A stretch of 64,000 nt of DNA from Mustela lutreola (lineage: Eukaryota; Chordata; Mammalia; Carnivora; Mustelidae), in the NCBI RefSeq assembly GCF_030435805.1, contig NC_081296.1, positions 142,322,901 through 142,386,900 on the forward strand. The letters are read 5' to 3'. A program made the translations under genes and the position numbers. The notes beneath the pieces are model-generated. The model was given only the letters and a program-made list of their open reading frames with translations. It was not told the DNA's origin and ran no database searches. Below, piece by piece: positions 43,801 through 53,700 of this stretch (positions are counted from its first letter, which is position 1; every line of letters starts with the position of its first letter).

Positions 43801-46800
43801 AGAGTTGATGATTCCTTTCTCTTTATTCCAGAGAATAAAGTTGACTCTCTTTTTCCAGATTCTGAAATTTTTTATGATCAGACTAAGTGATTTCACTGTT
43901 TAATAATAATATGGATATGTGTGTGTGTTTCTTTGCACTGAACCCGCAGTCACCAAAGTGTCCACAGAGGATGACGGGTTGGTGCTGAATGTTGATGGAA
44001 CAGGTGATCAGGAAGTCATCAAACCCGAAAATGGAGATCATCAAGATAGTAGCCTCAGAGAGGATGTTCCAGAACATGGAAAGGATGCAGTCCAGGAAGT
44101 CAAAGCAGAGCAGACTAATGAACCATGTGCCAGCTCTAGTTCTGAATCTGATCTTCAGGTAACATAGGAAGTCTGAGACATAAAAGAAATAAAGCGGAAG
44201 CATTAATTCTGGAAGCTCCGTAGGATTTCATGCCTAAAGAAATTCCTCTCTATAGCCTAAGCTCTGGAAACTGTGATAGTGTAAAAAACACATTTCAGAA
44301 TTTCATTTCATTTCAGACAGGGTTTAAGAATCAGCATCTCAACTCAGAATCACAGTCTGGCTGCAGACTTCAAGAGCTTAATGCTAAGCGCTTTGTAAAG
44401 AAGGACACTGCCACCTATTGGCCCGTCAACTGGCGCAGCAAGTTATGTACCTGCAAAGACTGCATGGTGAGTTCGGGGTCACCGTTATGTTACCGTGTTT
44501 GTTATGGACCGATGCCACAAATAGGGCCATCTGGAAAATATATTTATGAAACTGTTGCTAGGACTGTAGAGAACTCTGAAATATTTTATATTAAACAAAT
44601 GTATGTAATGCTACTTGTTGTCTGACTGCTTGTGGGAGAAATTAGGAATTATGTAGGACTTTTTATTCACTTATCTTCATTTCAGTAGAAAATAGAAGTT
44701 CTTCTCTTTTTTATATCGTAGAATTTGCTTGGAAATAAAAATATCCATGAAAGTTACGTTAAGTCCGTCGTTTTTAAATAAAGACCCCACAACACCTACT
44801 GGGAAGTTGGGAGATTCCTGAGAGAGATTTGGGCAGGAAGAATAAATCACTCAAGCATTTCTGTACTAAAGGCTCAGGTTTTCTGGCAGTTAACCTGAAA
44901 ACATTAAATACATTTGTAGTGATTCTCCTGAAGTTGACTTTCTGAGAATAACATACAGTTCTAATGGGAAACTGGTTTTATTTTTTGAAGAAAATGTATG
45001 GCGAGCTAGATGTCCTGTTCCTGACAGATGAATATGACACAGTTCTGGCTTATGAAAACAAGGGCAAGGTCGACCAGGCAGCTGACAGGAGGGACCCTTT
45101 AATGGACACCCTTAACAGCATGGACAGAGTCCAGCAAGTGGAACTCATTTGTGGTAAATGCTGTTTGAACAAAAATTCACAAAGCTCATTAAGGTTTCCT
45201 TAACTCTTAAAATATGTTTAGTGAGCACTTAATTGTTGTTTTCACCTAATACAAACAAGGTTTGAAATTGGAATTATAAAGTAGCCTTCAATTACACTTG
45301 CCTGATTGTAGCGTTGCTGGGTATGCAGTGGTTGTTACCACTGTCAGAATTACGTGCTAGAAGCGATAGGTGCTTGAGAACCCTTAACGTGTGCTTTTTT
45401 GATTCATGGTAGATGTATGAGTAAGGAATAATAGAAAATCAGTATCTTTCTCCATCCACTGAAATGGTTTGCATTGAACATTACCCGTCCTCCAGGAAGC
45501 CACCAGAGGGGGAAATATCCCAGCCCTTGCTGGCAGACCTTTACAGATGGTCCCCCAGTGTGCCCAGCTGATCTTGGTCATTTCCATCCTGGTGTCTGCT
45601 CGGGTACCACCCCTTCAGAGGCAGTCATCATTTCTGTCTTTCGTTTTTAACTGTTTGATGAATTTCCTTTGCCTCTGGTAGACTAAAAGCTTTTCAAGGA
45701 TGGAGGCTGCATCTGAAAGATTTCTGTGGCCCTTGGGGGGGGCCTCATACATAACAGAAACTATTAAGTGAGTGAATAAGTCTTAAAACGTAAAGTTTGA
45801 CAAGCCCAAGATTATTTCAACTACTAGGATTCCAGAGATATAGGAAGCCATTTATTTATTTGTTTATTTATATTTTTTAAAAGATTTTATTTATTTATTT
45901 GACAGACATTACAAGTAGACAGAGGGGCAGGCAGAGAGAGAGAAAGGGAAGCAGGCTCCCTGCTGAGCAGAGAGCCCAGTGTGGGGCTCGATCCCAGGAT
46001 CCTGGGATCATGACCTGAGCCAAAGGCAGAGGCTTAACCCCCTGAGCCATCCAGGTACCCCATAGGAAGCCCTTTAAAAAATTCTTAGCTGACAGGGTGT
46101 CTGGTGACTCAGTTGTTCAGTGTCTGCCTTTTAGCTCAGGTCATGATCTCAGGGTCCTGGGATCAAGCCCCACATCGGACTCCCTGCTTGGCGGAAAGCC
46201 TGCTTCTCCCTCTTCCACTCCTGCTGGTTGTGTCCTCTCTCTCTCTCTGTGTGTGTGTCTCTCTCTGTGAAGTAAATAAAATCTTTAAAAAAAAAAAATC
46301 TTAGCTGGGGCACCTGGGTGGCTCAGTGGGTTAAGAGTCTCCCCTTGGCCCAGGTCATGATCCTGGAGTTCCAGAATCGAGCCCTGCATCCCGCTCCCTG
46401 CTCAGCGGGGGAGTCTGCTTCTCCCTCTGCCCCTCACCCTGCTTGTATTCTCTTTCTCTCTCAAAATAAATAAGTAATCTTTTAAAAATTTAAAAAATAA
46501 CTTAATCTTTTTGGTCCTGAGGTTTTTGTTTTTGTTGTTGTTGTTGTTGGTTGGTTTGTTTTTTAAAGAAGTAGGGTCCTTGATATCAAAATGAAAAAAC
46601 TCAGGAGAAATTTATTTCTTATTTATTTATTTATTTACTTATTTATTTAGAGAGAGAACATGAGCAAGAGGGGCAGAGGGAGAGAGAATCTCAAGCGGAC
46701 TCTGAGCTGAGCTCAGAGCCCAATGTGGGGCTCGATCGCATGACCCAGAGATCACGACTTGAGCCGAAACCAAGAGTCAGAAGCTCAACCAACTGTGCAC

Positions 46801-49800
46801 CCAGGCGGCCCATAGGAGCAAGTTTCAATGCACGTTTCACTTAGAGAAAAATTTAAACTATTAACATTCTCAAATTTTAGTGAGAAAGAAGTACTTTGTT
46901 TCTAAAAGCACATGATGTGTCTCATGTTTACTACCTCTTTTGTTGTTTTGATTTAGAATACAATGACTTGAAGACCGAACTTAAAGACTATCTCAAGAGA
47001 TTTGCTGATGAAGGCACGGTATGTGAGTTAAAGAACTTTAATCATGGCCCTGTATGTTCTGAATAAACTGTTTATTTTCTTGGAGGAAGAAATGACCATG
47101 TATGTCAAACTGGAAACTTGGGAGGTGAATGCAGGCAGAGCTAAGGGAAATCAGTGAGAGGTGGGGAAAGCAGGGCCTGGCCATGGTGGGAGTCCTCCTA
47201 GCCCTGGGCTGTTGGGAATTAGGAGCGGAGCGGCCGTACAGGGTCTGGAGAGAGTTTGTGTGGCCAGAGAAGGCCAGGACATGAGCCATCCTGATTCTGC
47301 CCATCCTGACCTTCAAGCAGAGATCCTTGGAGGAGGAAGGAAAAATGACCAGGCAAGGAAAAATTAATGCCAGACCCCTCTTCTTGGATTTTTTGATTTT
47401 ATAGTTTAGAATAAAAGACCTTCACAATTGGGGCGAAAACATTTTTCTTGCTCATGAGAGAGTCTGTATGCTTTTAAGGGTGACACTGATTCTAAAATGT
47501 GGGATCCTCAAAACAGTCTTGCAGGTGAATGTACAAGGACTTCCTAGCTTTTTACTATTCATACATTTGTGACAGAATGTTCTTCTGAAATACTTTTCTG
47601 GCCTCCACAGGCAGATAGAAACAAAATTTAACTTTTCTTTTGTCCTTTCGGACGGTTTGCTCTGCTGTGCGCAGACACAGAAATCAAGTCAGGTGTGTCT
47701 GTCGGCTGCCGGGGAAGTGTGCTGACACTTGGTCCCTTGGAAGGAGTCTTTGCTGGCCTCCTTGAAGCCACTTTCTCGTCGCTCATAAATGTGGCAAGAG
47801 CTTGGAGCTGCCTGCAGATCTGGACAGGGTCCCAGTGCTGCCTTTCTCCATAATGAGTTGTAAAGTCAGAAATTAAGAGTTTTCTATTTAGTAGGCGTCT
47901 TATTTTTTAGAGAATGTTGCTCATTCTCAGCTTCCCGCTTCTTGGCAGTACTTGAACTGCAGTCATTCCTGTTCCTCTAGTTCTCTCGCTAGACCTAAGA
48001 ATGTTCACGGGACGCCTGGGTGCCTCGGTCAGTTAAGCATCTGACTTGATCTTGGTGCAGGTCTTAATGTCGGTGTCATGAGTTCAGCCCCCACTTTGGG
48101 CTCCATGTTGGGCTCCATGCTGGGCGAGGAGCCTGCTTAAAAAAATAAAAACAAAAACGAAGAATGTTCACAGGTGTAACTTTCAACCTTGGCACTGTTT
48201 TTTTACTGAAGTGTAGTTAGCAATTTTATATTGGTTTCAGGTGTCTTAACCTCTGCAGTATTCGTGGGCATTTCAGGTCTTTTATATGTGTCAGAGCATG
48301 TGTGTTTTTTTGTTTTTTGTTTTTAAAGATTTATTTATTTGACAGAGATCACAAGTAGGCAGAGAGGCAGGCAGAGAGAGAGGAGGAAGCAGGCTCCCCA
48401 TGGAGCAGCGAGCCTGATGTGGGCCTCGATCCCAGGACCCTGGGATCATGACCTGAGCCGCAGGCAGAGGCTTTAACCCACTGAGCCACCCAGGTGCCCC
48501 AGCATGTGTGTTCTTGACTCTTTTCTTGTACCTTCTGCTTTATGCAGTTTGTGGTCACAAGGCCCTTTATTGATTTTACTACACACGCTTGAAATCACAT
48601 AAAAGAAAGGACAAGCAATTTTATTCAAGGTTTTCTTCTGTGTCTTCAGTATATGGATCTTTGTCATCACTAGAGCTGCTTTTTATGAGTCTATGATAAT
48701 TTTTTTTTGTATCTGATGTGATGATTTAAGAGGACAATATATTTTTTAATTGTTTGTTCCATGACATGGGTAACTAGACCTTTACAAAAACAAATAAGAA
48801 CCTTAAGCTGCAGTAAGGTTCCTCTGCTTTGGCTGTATTTGTCCTGATAAGTTGTAGATGTTCTCAGATGAGGGACTGCCTTTTATTTTATGTTTGTGTT
48901 TGACTATAAAAGAAAGAATCCTTAGAAACTACAAAATGTCTGAGACAAATCGGTGAAATGATTTATGATTGATCCCCAGTATTTATTCTTCAACATTTCT
49001 TTTTTTTTTTTTAAAGATTTTATTTATTTATTTGAGAGAGAGACCGTGAAAGAGAACATGAGCGAGGAGAAGGTCAGAGGGAGAAGCAGACTCCCCGTGG
49101 AGCTGGGAGCGTGATGCAGGACTCGATCCCGGGACTCCGGGATCATGACCTGAGCCGAAGGCAGTTGTCCAACCAACTGAGCCACCCAGGCGTCCCTATT
49201 CTTCAACATTTCTACTCTGCATGTTGGCTGTGACCATTTGAGGGTCTAGAAGCTTAAAATTGCGCACTCTAATTTTCATGCTTTTAAGTCACCTCTCCCA
49301 ACCTTATTGAAGGAAAATTGCTTTTCTTTTATTGCCTTTCGGTATTTAGTGTTGGTGATCCGGTGTAGGGACAGTTTCTTCAAACTGGAATTTCCAAGTG
49401 TCCTGTATGTTAGCATTTTATAATTGTGAAGTTCCAAGCCATTTAGCACATAGAGTAGAGCTTTGAACTTCAGCATCTCGAGTGGGTCGGCCACCTGGAG
49501 CCTGCATCTGTTAGGGGCTCTGATTCTTTGCTGGGTGACCAGCTGTCTCAGCCTTGGTGCTTGTGAAGCTGGCATATCAGTTACTGGTCTGTGTTGTTCT
49601 TCCACTTAGAGGATTAATAAATATCTTATCTTACCCCAAGGAAGGCATCAAGTTGGCATGGCTGTCTGTGGATGTTTGCAGCGCCTACCTTGGGGAGTAA
49701 GGGGGAGAGTCTCACTTCATGTGCAAATATTTGTCCATTTTCTTACCTTTTCCCCTCTCTGCCGCATGCTCACCTGCATCCCCCGGCTTGCTTTTTCTCT

Positions 49801-50351
49801 TTCTCTCCCTCTTCCTGCCTCACCTTCATTCTTTCATAGTAGTAAGAATATGTTACCTGGGGTGCCTGGGTGACTCAGTGGGTGAAGCCTCTGCTTTCCC
49901 TCAGGTCATGATCCCAGAATCCTGGGATTGAGTCCTGCATCAGACTCTGCTCAGCACCACCCCCACTCTGCCTACTTGTGATCTCTCTCTGTCAAGTAAT
50001 AAATAAAATCTAAAAAAAAAAAAAAAACTAAACTAAACTAAATTCCCAAACCTATCTGTTTTGATGGGCTTCGGGTGGCAGTTAGGTCAGAGCAGCTGGA
50101 GGTCAGAGCAGCTGGCTAGACATTCTTGGGGTGAATAAGGACTCCTTCAAGGTGGTCCCACTTTCCTTTTCATCCATATTGTTCCTTTGCCTTATTTTCT
50201 TATTTCTAATATTTTATTTTGCTAATATCATAAACACCTTTGTATGATGCTCTAATAATCCTTTTTCCAGTGAAATGGAAGACGAATTTCTCACTGCATG
50301 AAATGGATAGCCTATTTCCTAAGATAGTGCTTCTTTATTTTTGGTCAATTA

Positions 50352-50387
<36 letters not shown>

Positions 50388-51588
50388 GTTTTTATTTATT
50401 TATTTGACAGAGAGAAATCACAAGTAGATGGAGAGGCAGGTAGAGAGAGAAGCAGGCTCCTTGCTGAGCAGAGAGCCCGATGCGGGACTCGATCCTAGGA
50501 CCCTAAGATCATGACCTGAGCCGAAGGCAGCAGCTTAACCCACTGAGCCACCCAGGCGTCCCGGTCAATTACTCTTTTGATGTAGCAAACATTTCTGACT
50601 TTGGACTCATGGAGAGGGCAGAGTTTTTTCCAGTAAAGAAGAAAATACAAATCTCAAAGCAAAACAGACTTTGTTTTCTTTGGGTACTCACACGGAGCTC
50701 CAAGGACATTCCCAAGAAACTGAGAGAAGGCGGTGGTCTTGGGAGACCTCCGGGGTGCTCAGTTGTGTGCTGACTCTGCCAGTTTCTTTTCAACTAATGG
50801 GTTTTTTTTAAGATTTTATTTATTAGAGAGAGAGGGAACACGAGCAGGGGGAGGGACAGAGGGAGAGGCCAAGGCAGGCTCCCCTCTGAGCAGGGAACCC
50901 AGTGCGGGGGCTCGATCCCAGGACTCTGGGATCATGACCTGAGCCAAAGGCAGATGCTTAACAACTGAGCCACCCAGGCACCGGCAGCTACAGTTTATTA
51001 AGAACTTGGGACACCTGGGTAGCTCAGTGGGTTAAAGCCTCTGCTTTCGGCTCAGGTTGTAATCTCAGGGTCTTGGGATCGCGCCCACGTTGGGCTCTCT
51101 GCTGAGCAGGGAGCCTGCTTCCCTGCTTCCCCCTCTTTCTCTGACTGCTTCTCTGCCTACTAAATAAAATCTTTAAAAAAAAAAAAAAAAGAACTTACTC
51201 TGTGCCGGGCTGTGTTTCACAGGCATTGAACCTGATCTGCTCCTCGAGTGGCACTGTGAGATAGGTGCAGCTTTTCTCTCATTCCGTGTGATGAACCCAG
51301 GGTAGGGACTTGTCCTGCTCTTCTTCTTAGCTGTGTGACCTTGACCAGGCCCATGCCTCTGAGATGGGGCCCGTGGAATCAATTCCACATTAAAAGCATT
51401 CTTAGCAGCAGGATCTTTCGCCTGTGAATATTGTGATTGGTTACTGCCCTTACAGAATGCACAGCCCCTTCCTAAGCTGTGTTTTTCCTCAACAGGTGGT
51501 CAAGAGGGAAGACATCCAGCAGTTCTTCGAAGAATTCCAGTCCAAGAAGAGGAGACGAGTGGACGGCATGCAGTATTACTGTAGCTAG
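34480..51588 (+). CDS. UBR7: UBR7, UBR-box and PHD-finger protein (putative E3 ligase); gene span of 11 coding exons
   Basis: Eleven exons join in phase to 425 aa, the human length as I recall it, from MAGAEGSAGRQSELEP to RRRVDGMQYYCS. Family knowledge: UBR7 is a nuclear protein reported to monoubiquitinate histone H2B through its PHD finger and to act on histone H3/chaperone complexes; unlike UBR1/2 its UBR box is not a classical N-degron reader. Seen: UBR-type zinc module (C46, C61/C64, C75/C78/C82, H83/H86, C99/C101, C111), PHD finger (C135/C137, C155/C158, H163, C182/C185 with EDWFHGR), an acidic low-complexity linker (about 203-270) and a conserved C-terminal domain with RRRV near the end. 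No RING or HECT is visible. All eleven introns-exon borders obey GT/AG. Introns are loaded with SINEs, mostly antisense. It diverges from GON7. Confidence 0.97.
34630..36412 (+). other. UBR7 intron 1
   Basis: Starts in the CpG island; 34,760-35,600 is unique sequence. About 35,690-36,090 resembles an old, diverged L1-type relic (AT-rich, family not resolved). No SINE. Confidence 0.7.
36413..36546 (+). CDS. UBR7: UBR7 exon 2 (UBR box)
   Basis: Acceptor TCTTTTAG|GGCTCA, donor AAAAG|GTAAAG. Encodes most of the zinc ligands of the UBR box (ACSTC, CLACSYECHGSH). Confidence 0.95.
36964..37024 (+). CDS. UBR7: UBR7 exon 3
   Basis: 61 nt, acceptor TTTCCAG|AAACTT, donor CCT|GTAAGT. Encodes NFRCDCGNSKFKNLECKLFP, the end of the UBR box. 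A SINE begins 98 nt downstream. Confidence 0.95.
37123..37326 (-). mobile_element. CAN SINE in UBR7 intron 3
   Basis: Duplication AAAAGGAAGTTCTT at 37109-37122 and 37327-37340. Its T-run starts 98 nt after exon 3. Confidence 0.94.
38299..38394 (+). CDS. UBR7: UBR7 exon 4
   Basis: 32 codons, acceptor TCTTTCAG|GACAAA, donor GAG|GTAAGA. Encodes NPGNKYNDNFFGLYCICKRP, start of the PHD finger. Confidence 0.95.
38790..38990 (-). mobile_element. CAN SINE in UBR7 intron 4
   Basis: AAAAGATTTTATTTATTCAT, spacer GAGATCACAAGTAGGCAGAG, ends GAGTCACCCAGGCGCCC. Confidence 0.9.
39590..39774 (-). mobile_element. CAN SINE in UBR7 intron 4
   Basis: T-run, shortened GA spacer (GAGAGAGATCAGGCAGAG), ends GAGCCACCCAAGCACCCC. 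Confidence 0.9.
40072..40268 (+). mobile_element. CAN SINE, outermost of a three-deep nest
   Basis: GGGCGCCTGGGTGGCTCAGT head at 40071; its duplication CCTTAAAACTGG is at 40060-40071 and 40697-40708, enclosing both later insertions. Confidence 0.9.
40269..40451 (+). mobile_element. CAN SINE, middle of the nest
   Basis: Inserted at the tail end of the previous copy; A-run plus TCCTTA occurs before it (to 40268) and after its resumed tail (40695-40701). Confidence 0.9.
40452..40671 (-). mobile_element. CAN SINE, innermost of the nest, opposite orientation
   Basis: Inserted in the middle copy's tail with duplication ATAAATAAAATATT at 40438-40451 and 40672-40685. Forms a tail-to-tail inverted pair with 40269-40451. 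Confidence 0.93.
40797..40864. repeat. (AT)n-(AC)n-(TG)n compound microsatellite
   Basis: About 15 AT units, then AC units, ATATAG, then about 8 TG units. The AC and TG tracts are complementary, so the locus can fold back. Confidence 0.95.
41265..41449 (-). mobile_element. CAN SINE in UBR7 intron 4
   Basis: Flanked by CAAAGTGAATTTTT before (41251) and after (41450). Confidence 0.93.
41464..41643 (-). mobile_element. CAN SINE, second at the same target
   Basis: Uses the target already duplicated by the copy at 41265; AAGTGAATTTTT recurs a third time at 41646. Confidence 0.92.
41901..41954 (+). CDS. UBR7: UBR7 exon 5 (PHD finger)
   Basis: 18 codons IPDEMIQCVVCEDWFHGR between CACGTTAG and GTAAGG. 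Carries the central Cys pair and the zinc-binding His of the PHD finger. Confidence 0.95.
42173..42278 (+). CDS. UBR7: UBR7 exon 6 (PHD finger end)
   Basis: Acceptor TATTCACAG, donor GGCGG|GTACGT. Encodes HLGAVPPESGDFQEMVCQAC...; phase 1 end joins GTC (Val) with exon 7. Confidence 0.95.
42375..42572 (-). mobile_element. Carnivore L1 3'-end fragment in UBR7 intron 6
   Basis: Complement of the same L1 3' UTR type (ACACCCAGTGCTCATTCCAT, CCCCACCCCCTCCCCTCCAG, AGCAACCCTCAGGCTGTTTC). Starts 95 nt after exon 6 of UBR7. Confidence 0.75.
43003..43209 (-). mobile_element. CAN SINE in UBR7 intron 6
   Basis: Spacer GAGAGTAAAAGCAGGGGGCA; ends GAGCCACCCAGGCACTCC. Confidence 0.9.
43222..43441 (-). mobile_element. 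CAN SINE in UBR7 intron 6
   Basis: Contains an extra ACCAAGATTTCAACAGACAT in the spacer; ends AACCACCCAGGTGTCCC. Confidence 0.88.
43442..43545 (-). mobile_element. CAN SINE, short old type
   Basis: GTGGGGCTTGAACTCATGAC, CTGACTGAGCCGGTTAGGTG; shares GTGAYTGAC with neighbours. Confidence 0.75.
43555..43732 (-). mobile_element. CAN SINE in UBR7 intron 6
   Basis: Spacer GAGAGCACAAGCAGGGAGAG, ends GAGCCATCCAGCGTCC; TGATTGACTTTTT before and TGACTGACATTTTT after. Ends 217 nt before exon 7. Confidence 0.9.
43950..44158 (+). CDS. UBR7: UBR7 exon 7 (acidic linker)
   Basis: 209 nt from ACCCGCAG to CAG|GTAACA. Encodes the acidic, Ser-rich linker (TEDDGLVLNVDGTGDQEVIKPENGD...SSSSESDLQ). Confidence 0.94.
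44317..44466 (+). CDS. UBR7: UBR7 exon 8
   Basis: 50 codons from CATTTCAG to ATG|GTGAGT; encodes TGFKNQHLNSES...ATYWPVNWRSKLCTCKDCM with a conserved Cys cluster. Confidence 0.94.
44991..45153 (+). CDS. UBR7: UBR7 exon 9
   Basis: 163 nt from TTTTTTGAAG to TGTG|GTAAAT; encodes KMYGELDVLFLTDEYDTVLAYENKGK...QQVELIC. Confidence 0.95.
45850..46062 (-). mobile_element. CAN SINE in UBR7 intron 9
   Basis: Expanded (ATTT)n start; duplication ATAGGAAGCC at 45840-45849 and about 46063. Confidence 0.9.
46094..46300 (+). mobile_element. CAN SINE in UBR7 intron 9
   Basis: CAGGGTGTCTGGTGACTCAG head; TCTTAGCTG before and after. Confidence 0.88.
46306..46498 (+). mobile_element. CAN SINE in UBR7 intron 9
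   Basis: GGGGCACCTGGGTGGCTCAG head, starts at the end of the previous copy's target. Confidence 0.9.
46605..46812 (-). mobile_element. CAN SINE, older, UBR7 intron 9
   Basis: (TTTA)n start, GAGAATCTCAAGCGGACTCT, ends TGTGCACCCAGGCGGCCC; about 145 nt before exon 10. Confidence 0.88.
46957..47018 (+). CDS. UBR7: UBR7 exon 10
   Basis: 62 nt from TTTGATTTAG to ACG|GTATGT; encodes EYNDLKTELKDYLKRFADEGT. Confidence 0.94.
48009..48159 (+). mobile_element. CAN SINE, old short type, UBR7 intron 10
   Basis: GGGACGCCTGGGTGCCTCGG head; duplication AAGAATGTTCAC at 47997-48008 and 48160-48171. Confidence 0.88.
48307..48500 (-). mobile_element. CAN SINE, young, UBR7 intron 10
   Basis: Duplication AGCATGTGTGTT at 48295-48306 and 48501-48512. 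Confidence 0.93.
49001..49196 (-). mobile_element. CAN SINE, UBR7 intron 10
   Basis: Perfect 17-nt duplication TATTCTTCAACATTTCT at 48984-49000 and 49197-49213. Confidence 0.95.
49859..50026 (+). mobile_element. CAN SINE, UBR7 intron 10
   Basis: GGGGTGCCTGGGTGACTCAG head, tail runs into a short (AAACT)n repeat at 50024-50042. Confidence 0.9.
50084..50115 (+). repeat. 16-nt tandem duplication
   Basis: Two perfect copies of AGGTCAGAGCAGCTGG (50084-50099, 50100-50115). Confidence 0.95.
50359..50562 (-). mobile_element. CAN SINE, UBR7 intron 10
   Basis: Longest T-run in the window (about 29); 16-nt duplication GGTCAATTACTCTTTT at 50343-50358 and 50563-50578. Confidence 0.95.
50801..50983 (-). 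mobile_element. CAN SINE, UBR7 intron 10
   Basis: Spacer GGAACACGAGCAGGGGGAGG; ends GAGCCACCCAGGCACC. Confidence 0.9.
51008..51190 (+). mobile_element. CAN SINE, UBR7 intron 10
   Basis: GGGACACCTGGGTAGCTCAG head; AAGAACTT on both sides. Ends about 305 nt before exon 11. Confidence 0.9.
51496..51588 (+). CDS. UBR7: UBR7 exon 11
   Basis: Acceptor CTCAACAG|GTGGTC; 30 codons VVKREDIQQFFEEFQSKKRRRVDGMQYYCS and TAG at 51586-51588. The preceding intron is the longest downstream one (about 4.5 kb). Confidence 0.95.
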   Translation: MVKREDIQQFFEEFQSKKRRRVDGMQYYCS

Positions 51589-51626
51589 AGCGGAGGCCGC
51601 CACGGAGGCCGCTTAATGGTGCCCGG

Positions 51627-51632
51627 AATAAA
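51627..51632 (+). terminator. UBR7 proximal poly(A) signal
   Basis: AATAAA 39 nt after the UBR7 stop codon. Confidence 0.5.
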
Positions 51633-53648
51633 AGAGGCGTATCTCACACCTGGTCCTGTCCCGGCCTTGCGCTCTCTTCCCTCCCTAACCACAGTAGCCA
51701 CAGCGTGGGTGCCGATCGCCTGGCCGGCCCCCTCCGCCCCTGCCCAGCGCAGCTCGGCGCGCAAACCGCTGGACCACCGAGTAACCCCCAGGTTATTTGC
51801 TTCTGAGTTTTAAGAAGTTTGATTTGGTTTTGAGAGAGTAAACTGGTTTCTTTGCTAATGATATTTTCTTTAACTCCTGAACGTATCTCCCCTGCCGCAA
51901 AGCTGTTGTCTCCAGGGACCTGCTCTGCAGGGCACAGCAGGAGCCTTCTTCCTGTCTGCCAGAACCCCGCTAGGTCCCTCACCCCTCTGATTGTGGTGCC
52001 TTGGGTCAGCGCTTCCTCAGGCCTGGTCTCCTTTCCCACATCCGTGCTTGCTCCGGTGTGCTCACCGCAAAGAGGCGTCTTGAAACTTGCTCACCCGGGC
52101 CCAACCTTCAGTGGGGCTGAGGGCCGATGGTTTTCTGGGCTGGATGTTGTCGCAGGCAGGGAGGTTGGCTGAGGTCAGGATCGAGGAAGCCAACCTTTGT
52201 TACGATTTTTACTAATAAATTTCAAGTGAAAATTTCATTCATAGTTCTCTTGGCACTAGAATATTAGCATTTCCATACTGTAGTGCTCACAGGGCTTCCT
52301 GGAGAAAACTCGCCAGTGTACTACTAGTCCCTTTTCTGCTGCCTAGAAAACAGACCGGGTACTACCCTGTGAAATCTTGGTGGTTTACAGAGTCCTCTGG
52401 ATTTCTTTATATTATCAGGGATATTCATAAGCGTATAGTAAAAACGGACCTATTTTGATATTGTTCTGTTATGGAAATGTTCTTAGAACCCCAGTAAATT
52501 ATTATTTTTTCCCTTAAAATCTGTGTTGAAGAAAAAAGATACTGGTTTAGCTTCCTTGTAGTGAGCAGGGCAGTGAGTGTCCTGTTTCGGAAGAGGCGGA
52601 CGGTGTGTGAGAGATTCCCAACTAGGCCCTAGGCTGCACGAATGATGAGCTTTATGTAAATAAAAGTTAACGTCCATAGCTGGTTCTCTAATGACCATGA
52701 GATCTTCTTTTGAAGAACCTTCTGGATGGTTGTATAAAACCCCATATTTGAGGGGAAGTCCTTTTGGTTGGTATGAAAGTGCTTTATGGCCCTGAGTCCA
52801 TGTGGAAAACACCTTTGATAAACTCCCTCGGGAGTGACGTGGTCTCTGCTGACAAGAGATGACACACTCTAAGGTATGTGACTTTAAGCCTCAGAGGCTT
52901 CGGGGCCACAAGGGAGCATTGATTTCCTTCTGTGTGTCCAGCCATGGCCAATACCAGGCCCTGGATGAGATGAACTCGGCCTAGAGAACATCGGGGCCTC
53001 AAAGCAACGGTCCAACCCCTGGTTTTCTGCATCAAGACTCCTAATTCCAGATCCCCATGAGGAGTGGTGTGTGGAGCTCGGGGAGCCTGTGGCCACAGGA
53101 CATGCTTGTGTGCCCTGCACTGGTCTTGTAGAGAGGCTAGGTTGCCAGGTTTGGGGCATCTGAGATGGCGGACAGCTGGGGACCCTCATCTGAGTCTGAG
53201 GACTTGCACCTGTTCCATGCAGGCTCGCGCCTGGATGCTGCAATGGCCCGCAGGGTCTCCGCCTCCGGGCGTCGGCTTGTTGGCCACGAGGTTCCTGGCC
53301 ACCCAGGACCGCCACGGAGGCCACATGTTCCCAGCCGGCACAAAGTACACTCCTCCCGGGGCTGAAGGGCTCCTCCAGAAAGGTACTGACCCTTCTTTTA
53401 CATTAACCAGAAAACCTCTTTTTTTAAACCTATGTTCACAACTAGTTTTCATACTGACCGCGATGGACTGTCTCTTCTTGTGGAGACGAATTTTGGCCAA
53501 CGTGTGGCAGTTGACATAAATGCATGTTTTATGCAAGACAAGAATATGGTATTGCTTTTAAGGAACTCTGGCATCGTATGTGCGTTTTTTGTAGAATTGT
53601 TAACTGGACTTACAATGACATACTTCAATCAGGTTTCTGTAAAATTTA

Positions 53649-53654
53649 AATAAA
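53649..53654 (+). terminator. UBR7 distal poly(A) signal
   Basis: AATAAA at the end of the SINE-free 3' block, followed by GT-rich sequence (53,674-53,690). Confidence 0.5.
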
Positions 53655-53700
53655 ACCGGTTCAACAAAATAATGGCGTTATAGGTGGTTCTTAGTCCTAT

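Larger units (their letters stand above)
51589..53700 (+). other. UBR7: UBR7 3' UTR, alternative ends
   Basis: AATAAA hexamers on the plus strand at 51627, 52214, 52659 and 53649. The first lies only about 40 nt after the stop, the last about 2.06 kb after. The whole stretch is free of SINEs and then gives way to intergenic sequence, which fits a long 3' UTR. Which ends are used cannot be seen. Confidence 0.55.

Noticed and set aside
44230-44625. A 131-codon frame as an independent gene
   Set aside because: It is UBR7 exon 8 read through its intron borders; the splice sites at 44316/44317 and 44466/44467 are clear.
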